Assembly (NCBI RefSeq): GCF_000003605.2
Contig: NW_003139536.1
Location: forward strand, 39,934 to 103,933
DNA length: 64,000 nucleotides
Direction of reading: 5' to 3'
From: Saccoglossus kowalevskii
Taxonomy: Eukaryota > Hemichordata > Enteropneusta > Harrimaniidae
Part shown: positions 55,061 through 64,000 of the stretch, piece after piece
Position numbering within the stretch: the stretch's first letter is position 1
How the letters are laid out: every line of letters starts with the position of its first letter
Notes under the pieces: generated by a model
What the model saw: only the letters and a program-made list of their open reading frames with translations
The model's database searches: none
What the model was told of the DNA's origin: nothing
Translations under genes and position numbers: made by a program

Positions 55061-57365
55061 TTCATAAGTGTGTACCTGGCAACATACTTGTCACACAGTG
55101 ATATTATACAGAAGTGTGCACCAGGCATCATACTTGTCACACAGTGATATTGTACAGAAGTGTGCACCTGGCATCATACTTGTCACACAGTGATATTGTA
55201 CAGAAGTGCTCACCTGGCTGCATAATTGTCACACAGTGATATTGTACAGAAGTGTGCACCTGGCATCATACTTGTCACACAGTGATATTGTACATAAGTG
55301 TGTACCTGGCAACATACTTGTCACACAGTGATATTGTACATAAGTGTGTACCTGGCATCATACTTGTCACACAGTGATATTGTACATAAGTGTGTACTTG
55401 GCAACATACTTGTCACACAGTGATATTGTACAGAAGTGTGCACCTGGCTGCATAATTGTCACACAGTGATATTGTACAGAAGTGTGCACCTGGCATCATA
55501 CTTGTCACACAGTGATATTGTACATAAGTGTGCACCTGGCTGCATAATTATCACACAGTGATATTGTACAGAAGTGTGTACCTGGCATCATACTTGTCAC
55601 ACAGTGATATTGTACATAAGTGTGTACCTGGCAACATTCTTGTCATACAGTGATATTGTACAGAAGTGTGCACCTGGCTGCATAATTGTCACACAGTGAT
55701 ATTGTACAGAAGTGTTCACCTGGCTGCATAATTGTCACACAGTGATATTGTACAGAAGTGTGCACCTGACATCATAATTGTCACACAGTGATATTGTACA
55801 GAAGTGTGCACCAGGCATCATACGTGTCACACAGTGATATTGTACATAAGTGTGTACCTGGCAACATGCTTGTCATACAGTGATATTGTGCATAAGTGTG
55901 CACCTGGCTGCATAATTATCACACAGTGATATTGTACATAAGTGTGTACCTGGCATCATACTTGTCACACAGTGATATTGTACATAAGTGTGTACCTGGC
56001 AACATACTTGTCACACAGTGATATTGTACAGAAGTGTGCACCGGGCATCATACTTGTCACACAGTGATATTGTACATAAGTGTGTACCTGGCAACATGCT
56101 TGTCATACAGTGATATTGTGCATAAGTGTTCACCAGGCATCATACTTGTCACACAGTGATATTGTACAGAAATGTGCACCTGGCATCATACTTGTCACAC
56201 AGTGATATTGTACAGAAGTGTTCACCTGGCTGCATAATTGTCACACAGTGATATTGTACAGAAGTGTGCACCTGGCATCATACTTGTCACACAGTGATAT
56301 TGTACATGAGTGTGTACCTGGCATCATACTTGTCACACAGTGATATTGTACATAAGTGTGTACCTGGCAACATACTTGTCACACAGTGATATTGTACATA
56401 AGTGTGTACCTGGCATCATACTTGTCACACAGTGATATTGTACATAAGTGTGTACCTGGCATCATACTTGTCACACAGTGATATTGTACATAAGTGTGTA
56501 CTTGGCAACATACTTGTCACACAGTGATATTGTACAGAAGTGTGCACCTGACATCATACTTGTCACACAGTGATATTGTACAGAAGTGTGCACCTGGCAT
56601 CATGCTTGTCACACAGTGATATTGTACATGAGTGTGTACCTGGCATCATACTTGTCACACAGTGATATTGTACATAAGTGTGTACCTGGCAACATACTTG
56701 TCACACAGTGATATTGTACATAAGTGTGCACCTGGCATCATACTTGTCACACAGTGATATTGTACATAAGTGTGTACCTGGCAACATACTTGTCACACAG
56801 TGATATTGTACAGAAGTGTGTACCTGGCATCATACTTGTCACACAGTGATATTGTACATAAGTGTGTACCTGGCAACATAATTGTCACACAGTGATATCA
56901 TACAGAAGTGTGCACCAGGCATCATACTTGTCACACAGTGATATTGTACAGAAATGTGCACCTGGCATCATACTTGTCACACAGTGATATTGTACATAAG
57001 TCTTCACCTGGCTGCATAATTGTCACACAGTGATATTGTACAGAAGTGTGCACCTGGCATCATACTTGTCACACAGTGATATTGTACATGAGTGTGTACC
57101 TGGCATCATACTTGTCACACAGTGATATTGTACATAAGTGTGTACCTGGCAACATACTTGTCACACAGTGATATTGTACATAAGTGTGCACCTGGCATCA
57201 TACTTGTCACACAGTGATATTGTACATAAGTGTGTACCTGGCAACATACTTGTCACACAGTGATATTGTACAGAAGTGTGTACCTGGCATCATACTTGTC
57301 ACACAGTGATATTGTACATAAGTGTGTACCTCGCAACATACTTGTCACGCAGTGATATTGTACAG
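55060..57365 (+). repeat. Mosaic of segments also found at 0.8-7.3 and 27.7-28.3 kb
   Basis: GTGCTCACCTGG at about 55,207 matches 950 and 5,690. GCAACATTCT at 55,631 matches 5011 and 6161. GCACCGGG at 56,038 with ACTTGGCAAC at 56,500 keeps the 462 bp spacing of 27,729 and 28,191. CCTCGCAACATAC followed by CACGCAG at 57,331 matches 3,213. These put four upstream source types side by side. Confidence 0.85.
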
Positions 57366-57399
57366 AAGTGTGCACCTGGCTGCATAATTGTCACACAGT

Positions 57400-58230
57400 G
57401 ATATTGTACATAAGTGTGTACCTGGCATCATACTTGTCACACAGTGATATTCTTCATAAGTGTGTACCTGGCAACATACTTGTCACACAGTGATATTGTA
57501 CAGAAGTGTGCACCTGGCTGCATAATTGTCACACAGTGATATTGTACAGAAGTGTGCACCAGGCATCATACTTGTCACACAGTGATATTGTACAGAAGTG
57601 TGCACCTGGCATCATACTTGTCACACAGTGATATTGTACAGAATTGTGCACCAGGCATCATACTTGTCACACAGTGATATTGTACAGAAGTGTGCACCTG
57701 GCTGCATAATTGTCACACAGTGATATTGTACAGAAGTGTGCACCAGGCATCATACTTGTCACACAGTGATATTGTACAGAAGTGTGCACCTGGCTGCATA
57801 ATTGTCACACAGTGATATTGTACAGATGTGTGCACCTGGCATCATACGTGTCGCACAGTGATATTGTACAGAAGTGTGCACCTTGCATCATACTTGTCAC
57901 ACAGTGATATTGTACATAAGTGTGTACCTGGCAACATACTTGTCATACAGTGATATTGTACATAAGTGTGTACCAGGCAACATACTTGTCACACAGTGAT
58001 ATTGTACAGAAGTGTGCACCTGGCATCATACTTGTCACACAGTGATATTGTACATAAGTGTGCACCTGGCTGCATAATTATCACACAGTGATATTGTACA
58101 GAAGTGTGTACCTGGCATCATACTTGTCACACAGTGATATTGTACATAAGTGTGTATCTGGCAACATACTTGTCACACAGTGATATTGTACAGAAGTGTG
58201 CACCTGGCTGCATAATTGTCACACAGTGAT
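57400..58230 (+). repeat. Copy of the 11.06-11.86 kb block
   Basis: Same private variants in the same order as the upstream block, including CAGATGTGTGCACC/CATACGTGTCGCAC. The left edge lies only about 50 bp after a monomer pair of the 3.2 kb type, so two segments that are 7.8 kb apart upstream are joined here. Confidence 0.85.
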
Positions 58231-58244
58231 ATTGTACATAAGTG

Positions 58245-59870
58245 TTGCACCAGGCATCATACTTGTCACACAGTGATATTGTACATAAGTGTGTACCTGG
58301 CATCATACTTGTCACACAGTGATATTGTACAGAAGTGTGCACCTGGCTGCATAATTGTCACACAGTGATATTGTACATAAGTGTGTACCTGGCATCATAT
58401 TTGTCACACAGTGCTATTGTACATAAGTGTGTACCTGGCAACATACTTGTCACACAGTGATATTGTACAGAAGTGTGCACCTGGCTGCATAATTGTCACA
58501 CAGTGATATTGTACAGAAGTGTTCACCTGGCTGCATAATTGTCACACAGTGATATTGTACAGAAGTGTGCACCTGGCATCATACTTGTCACACAGTGATA
58601 TTGTACAGAAGTGTGCACCTGGCATCATACTTGTCACACAGTGATATTGTACAGAAGTGTGCACCTGGCATCATACTTGTCACACAGTGATATTGTACAG
58701 AAGTGTGCACATGGCATCATGCTTGTCACACAGTGATATTGTACAGAAGTGTGCACCTGGCATCATACTTGTCACACAGTGATATTGTACAGAAGTGTGC
58801 ACCTGACATCATACTTGTCACACAGTGATATTGTACAGAAGTGTGCACCTGGCATCATACTTGTCACACAGTGATATTGTACAGAAGTGTACACATGGCA
58901 TCATACTTGTCACACAGTGATATTGTACAGAAGTGTGCACCTGGCATCATACTTGTCACACAGTGATATTGTACAGAAGTGTGCGCCTGACATCATACTT
59001 GTCACACAGTGATATTGTACATAAGTGTGTACCTGGCATCATACTTGTCACACAGTGATATTGTACATGAGTGTGCACTTGGCCATCATAATTGTCACAC
59101 AGTGATATTGTACAGAAGTGTGCTCCAGGCATCATAGTGTCACACAGCGATATTGTACAGAAGTGTGCACCTGGCATCATATTTGTCACACAGTGATATT
59201 GTACAGAATTGTGCACCAGGCATCGTACTTGTCACACAGTGATATTGTACAGAAGTGTGCACCTGGCTGCATAATTATCACACAGTGATATTGTACATAA
59301 GTGTGTACCTGGCATCATACTTGTCACACAGTGATATTGTACAGAAGTGTGCACCTGGCTGCATAATTGTCACACAGTGATATTGTACAGAAGTGTGCAC
59401 CTGGCTACATAATTGTCACACAGTGATATTGTACATAAGTGTGTACCTGGCATCATACTTGTCACACAGTGCTATTGTACATAAGTGTGTACCTGGCAAC
59501 ATACTTGTCACACAGTGATATTGTACAGAATTGTGCACCTGGCATCATACTTGTCACACAGTGATATTGTACAGAAGTGTGCACCTGGCTGCATAATTGT
59601 CACACAGTGATATTGTACATAAGTGTGTACCTGGCATCATACTTGTCACACAGTGCTATTGTACATAAGTGTGTACCTGGCAACATACTTGCACACAGTG
59701 ATATTGTACAGAAGTGTGCACCTGGCTGCATAATTGTCACACAGTGATATTGTACATAAGTGTGCACCATGCATCATACTTGTCACACAGTGATATTGTA
59801 CATAAGTGGGGACCTGGCATCATACTTGTCACACAGTGATATTGTACAGAAGTGTGGACCTGGCTGCATA
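58245..59870 (+). repeat. Mosaic of 17-19 kb-type, 30.4 kb-type and 29.5 kb-type segments
   Basis: It opens with GTGTTGCACC (one extra base). ACACATGG and CCTGACATC units (58.5-59.1 kb) resemble 18.8-19.4 kb. AGCGATATTG/CATATTTG/CAGAATTG at 59.15-59.22 kb resemble 30.4 kb. 59,380-59,800 resembles 29,500-29,930, including the single-base loss CTTGCACAC at 59,689. Indels at 59,082-59,140 (GGCCATCATA, CATAGTGTC) mark one join. Confidence 0.82.
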
Positions 59871-59879
59871 ATTGTCACA

Positions 59880-61900
59880 CAGTGATATTGGACAGAAGTG
59901 TGCACCTGGCTGCATAATTGTCACACAGTGATATTGTACAGAAGTGTTCACCTGGCTGCATAATTGTCACACAGTGACATTGTACAGAAGTGTGCACCTG
60001 GCATCATACTTGTCACACAGTGATATTGTACATAAGTGTGCACCTGGCTGCATAATTATCACACAGTGATATTGTACAGAAGTGTGTACCTGGCATCATA
60101 CTTGTCAAACAGTGATATTGTACAGAAGTGTGCACCTGGCATCATACTTGTCACACAGTGATATTGTACAGAAGTGTGCACCTGGCTGCATAATTGTCAC
60201 ACAGTGATATTGTACAGAAGTGTGCACCTGGCTGCATAATTGTCACACAGTGATATTGTACAGAAGTGTGCACCTGGCTGCATAATTATCACACAGTGAT
60301 ATTGTACAGAAGTGTGTACCTGGCATCATACTTGTCACACAGTGATATTGTACATAAGTGTGTACCTGGCTGCATTATTGTCACACAGTGATATTGTACA
60401 GAAGTGTTCACCTGGCTGCATAATTGTCACACAGTGATATTGTACAGAAGTGTGCACCTGACATCATACTTGTCACACAGTGATGTTGTACATAAGTGTG
60501 TACCTGGCAACATGCTTGTCATACAGTGATATTGTGCATAAGTGTGCACCTGGCTGCATAATTATCACACAGTGATATTGTACATAAGTGTGTACCTGGC
60601 ATCATACTTGTCACACAGTGATATTGTACATAAGTGTGCACCTGGCTGCATAATTATCACACAGTGATATTGTACATAAGTGTGTACCTGGCATCATACT
60701 TGTCACACAGTGATATTGTACATAAGTGTGCACCTGGCTGCATAATTGTCACACAGTGATATTGTACAGAAGTGTGCACCTGGCTGCATAATTGTCACAC
60801 AGTGATATTGTACAGAAGTGTTCACCTGGCTGCATAATTGTCACTCAGTGATATTGTACAGAAGTGTGCACCTGACATCATACTTGTCACACAGTGATAT
60901 TGTACAGAAGTGTGCACCTGGCTGCATAATTGTCACACAGTGATATTGTACAGAAGTGTTCACCTGGCTGCATAATTGTCACACAGTGACATTGTACAGA
61001 AGTGTGCACCTGGCATCATACTTGTCACACAGTGATATTGTACATAAGTGTGCACCTGGCTGCATAATTATCACACAGTGATATTGTACAGAAGTGTGTA
61101 CCTGGCATCATACTTGTCAAACAGTGATATTGTACAGAAGTGTGCACCTGGCATCATACTTGTCACACAGTGATATTGTACAGAAGTGTGCACATGGCAT
61201 CATACTTGTCACACAGTGATATTGTACAGAAGTGTGCACCTGGCATCATACTTGTCACACAGTGATATTGTACATAAGTGTGTACCTGGCAACATACTTG
61301 CCATACAGTGATATTGTACATAAGTGTGCACCTGGCTGCATAATTATCACACAGTGATATTGTACATAAGTGTGTACCTGGCATCATACTTGTCACACAG
61401 TGATACATATTCTTCATAAGTGTGTACCTGGCATCATACTTGTCACACAGTGATATTGTACATAAGTGTGTACCTGGCAACATGCTTGTCATACAGTGAT
61501 ATTGTGCATAAGTGTGCACCTGGCTGCATAATTATCACACAGTGATATTGTACATAAGTGTGTACCTGGCATCATACTTGTCACACAGTGATATTGTACA
61601 TAAGTGTGCACCTGGATGCATAATTATCACACAGTGATATTGTACAGAAGTGTGTACCTGGCATCATACTTGTCATACAGTGATATTGTACATAAGTGTG
61701 TACCTGGCTGCATTATTGTCACACAGTGATATTGTACAGAAGTGTTCACCTGGCTGCATAATTGTCACACAGTGATATTGTACAGAAGTGTGCACCTGAC
61801 ATCATACTTGTCACACAGTGATGTTGTACAGAAGTGTGCACCAGGCATCATACTTGTCACACAGTGATATTGTACATAAGTGTGTACCTGGCAACATGCT
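59880..61900 (+). repeat. Copy of the 33.2-37.4 kb-type segment
   Basis: It contains GTGACATTG, TGTCAAACAG, TGCATTATTG (60.37 and 61.7 kb), CACTCAGTG (60,842), CTTGCCATACAG and the 50 bp monomer, in the same order as parts of 8-10 kb, 33.2-33.9 kb and 37.0-37.4 kb. One unit near 60,480-60,500 fuses TGATGTTGTACA directly to CATAAG/CAAC, which looks like a recombinant monomer. Confidence 0.83.
61391..61440 (+). repeat. 50 bp variant monomer (fifth)
   Basis: CATA-insertion monomer in the same context as 37.3 and 43.7 kb (CTTGCCATACAG before, CATGCTTGTCATAC after). It lies 17,717 bp from the third copy. Confidence 0.92.
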
Positions 61901-64000
61901 TGTCATACAGTGATATTGTGCATAAGTGTGCACCTGGCTGCATAATTATCACACAGTGATATTGTACATAAGTGTGTACCTGGCATCATACTTGTCACAC
62001 AGTGATATTGTACATAAGTGTGCACCTGGCTGCATAATTATCACACAGTGATATTGTACAGAAGTGTGTACCTGGCATCATACTTGTCACACAGTGATAT
62101 TGTACATAAGTGTGCACCTGGCTGCATAATTGTCACACAGTGATATTGTACAGAAGTGTGCACCTGGCTGCATAATTGTCACACAGTGATATTGTACAGA
62201 AGTGTTCACCTGGCTGCATAATTGTCACACAGTGATATTGTACAGAAGTGTGCACCTGACATCATACTTGTCACACAGTGATATTGTACAGAAGTGTGCA
62301 CCAGGCATCATACTTGTCACACAGTGATATTGTACATAAGTGTGTACCTGGCAACATGCTTGTCATACAGTGATATTGTGCATAAGTGTGCACCTGGCTG
62401 CATAATTATCATACAGTGATATTGTACATAAGTGTGTACCTGGCATCATACTTGTCACACAGTGATATTGTACATAAGTGTGCACCAGGCATCATACTTG
62501 TCACACAGTGATATTGTACATAAGTGTGTACCTGGCAACATACTTGTCACACAGTGATATTGTACAGAAGTGTGCACCTGGCTGCATAATTGTCACACAG
62601 TGATATTGTACATAAGTGTGTACCTGGTATCATACTTGTCACACACTGATATTGTACATAAGTGTGTACCTGGCAACATAATTGTCACACAGTGATATTA
62701 TACAGAAGTGTGCACCAGGCATCATACTTGTCACACAGTGATATTGTACATAAGTGTGTACCTGGCAACATACTTGTCACACAGTGATATTGTACAGAAG
62801 TGTGCACCTGGCTGCATAATTGTCACACAGTGATATTGTACATAAGTGTGTACCTGGTATCATACTTGTCACACAGTGATATTGTACATAAGTGTGTACC
62901 AGGCATCATACTTGTCACACAGTGATATTGTACAGAAGTGTTCACCTGGCTGCATAATTGTTACACAGTGATATTGTACATAAGTGTGCACCTGGCTGCA
63001 TAATTGTCACACAGTGATATTGTACAGAAGTGTTCACCTGGCTGCATAATTGTCACACAGTGATATTGTACAGAAGTGTGCACCTGACATCATACTTGTC
63101 ACACAGTGATATTGTACAGAAGTGTGCACCAGGCATCATACTTGTCACACAGTGATATTGTACATAAGTGTGTACCTGGCAACATGCTTGTCATACAGTG
63201 ATATTGTGCATAAGTGTGCACCTGGCTGCATAATTATCACACAGTGATATTGTACATAAGTGTGTACCTGGCATCATACTTGTCACACAGTGATATTGTA
63301 CATAAGTGTGTACCAGGCATCATACTTGTCACACAGTGATATTGTACAGAAGTGTTCACCTGGCTGCATAATTGTTACACAGTGATATTGTACATAAGTG
63401 TGCACCTGGCTGCATGATTGTCAAACAGTGATATTGTACAGAAGTGTTCACCTGGCTGCATAATTGTTATACAGTGATATTGTACATAAGTGTGCACATG
63501 GCATCATACTTGTCAAACAGTGATATTGTACAGAAGTGTGCACCTGGCATCATACTTGTCACACAGTGATATTGTACAGAAGTGTGCACATGGCATCATA
63601 CTTGTCACACAGTGATATTGTACAGAAGTGTGCACCTGGCATCATACTTGTCACACAGTGATATTGTACATAAGTGTGCACCTGGCTGCATAATTGTCAC
63701 ACAGTGATATTGTACAGAAGTGTTCACCTGGCTGCATAATTGTCACACAGTGATATTGTACAGAAGTGTGCACCTGACATCATACTTGTCACACAGTGAT
63801 ATTGTACAGAAGTGTGTACCTGGCAACATGCTTGTCATACAGTGATATTGTGCATAAGTGTGCACCTGGCTGCATAATTATCACACAGTGATATTGTACA
63901 TAAGTGTGTACCTGGCATCATACTTGTCACACAGTGATATTGTACATAAGTGTGCACCTGGCTGCATAATTATCACACAGTGATATGTACATAAGTGTGA
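61900..64000 (+). repeat. Copy of the 45-51 kb domain running off the right edge
   Basis: TGCATGATTG at 63411 and TGTTATAC at 63465 keep the spacing of 50663/50717 and 45373/45427. From about 63,340 to the edge the order equals 50,580-51,240. CTGGTATCATAC is at 62624 and 62854, a local 5-mer (230 bp) repeat. The last monomer has a single-base loss (GATATGTACAT at about 63,984). The array continues beyond the window. Confidence 0.83.

Larger units (their letters stand above)
1..64000 (+). repeat. 46 bp satellite array filling the entire window
   Basis: The motif TGTCACACAG recurs every 46 bases from base 5 (5, 51, 97, 143, 189, 235, 281) to the right edge, always on the same strand. I saw no inverted monomer and no insertion of unrelated DNA. 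About 1,390 copies fit. Neighbouring monomers differ at a few recurrent sites, while matching HOR copies are nearly identical, which is the usual sign of unequal exchange and block amplification. The consensus has no CpG. Array size, homogeneity and HOR organisation indicate a eukaryotic heterochromatic satellite; centromeric, pericentromeric, subtelomeric or B-chromosome location cannot be told from sequence alone. I do not recognise the family. Confidence 0.98.

Noticed and set aside
1-64000. Numerous open frames of 60-118 codons on both strands
   Set aside because: All are the satellite read in frame. Because 46 = 3x15+1, one frame runs through all three registers and meets the same stop every 138 bp: TGA of CAGTGATAT on plus, TGA of GTGTGACAA on minus. 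Longer frames occur only where that stop mutated (CAGCGA, CAGTGG, or CTTGCCATAC). Products are repetitive, and none has a domain, signal or gene-like context.
1-64000. CRISPR array
   Set aside because: Repeats abut directly with no unique spacers, the unit is one 46 bp monomer throughout, and there are no cas genes.
1-64000. Protein-coding tandem-repeat gene
   Set aside because: The monomer length is not a multiple of three, and every frame set contains recurring stops.
1-64000. CENP-B box as evidence for a centromere
   Set aside because: The motif needs TTCG and CGGG elements. The consensus has no CpG at all and I saw no match.
1-64000. Telomere repeat or rDNA spacer
   Set aside because: There is no TTAGGG- or TTTAGGG-type run and no rRNA sequence anywhere in the window.
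1-64000. Inverted or strand-switched monomers
   Set aside because: TGTCACACAG-type starts lie on the plus strand throughout. The reverse-complement start CTGTGTGACA was not seen on the plus strand.

Overview
The whole 64 kb window is one uninterrupted tandem satellite array. A 46 bp monomer repeats head to tail, always in the same orientation, about 1,390 times (64,000/46). Both window edges fall inside the array, so it is longer than 64 kb. I find no unique sequence, gene, RNA gene, transposon or CRISPR array. This is typical of constitutive heterochromatin (centromeric, pericentromeric, subtelomeric or B-chromosome type) in a eukaryotic genome assembled from long reads. I do not recognise the family and cannot name the organism or the chromosomal location.

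Monomer: 46 bp, about 43% GC, no CpG in the consensus (clean copy at 235-280). Counting from TGTCACACAG, positions 1-20 form a conserved core (TCACACAGTGATATTGTACA with its neighbours). Most variation falls at a few later sites and is linked into a small set of types: CAGAAG with GTGCACC, CATAAG with GTGTACC, CAGAAG with GTTCACCTGGCTGC, and CATAAG with GTGCACCTGGCTGC followed by TATCAC. A further type carries GTGCATAAG and nearly always follows a CAACATGCTTGTCATAC unit.

Layout: monomer types are arranged in higher-order repeats (HORs) whose periods I measured from private variants. They are 37-mer (1,702 bp) at 0.4-4.6 kb; 26/25-mer at 4.7-6.7 kb; 23-mer (1,058 bp) at 8.0-10.4, 26.3-28.3 and 30.4-31.9 kb; 14-mer at 14-15 kb; 84-mer (3,864 bp) linking 16.4-17.9 and 20.3-21.6 kb; a 115-118-mer (about 5.3 kb) linking 18.0-19.8 and 23.3-25.2 kb with a partial third copy at 40.7-41.8 kb; 10-mer at 21.8-22.5 and 25.3-26.3 kb; 26-mer at 28.8-30.6 kb; 24-mer at 34.7-36.7 kb; 12-mer at 42.0-43.3 kb; and nested 17/20/26/43/52-mer spacings at 45-53 kb. 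From 54.4 kb to the end, the array is largely a patchwork of segments also present 12-54 kb upstream.

Two macro-domain types alternate. One is rich in the CATGCTTGTCATAC/GTGCATAAG pair (about 1-13.6, 26.3-27.8, 32.3-39.5, 43.7-52.2, 55.9-56.1 and 60.5-64 kb). The other lacks it and carries ACACATGG, CACACTGAT or AGTGCTATT variants (about 14-26, 28-32, 40-43 and 57-60 kb).

There is no gene content. The open frames that exist follow from arithmetic: 46 = 3x15+1, so reading precesses through all three frames and meets the same TGA every 138 bp unless that site is mutated. Clusters of single-base indels at about a dozen places may be real decay or residual assembly error.
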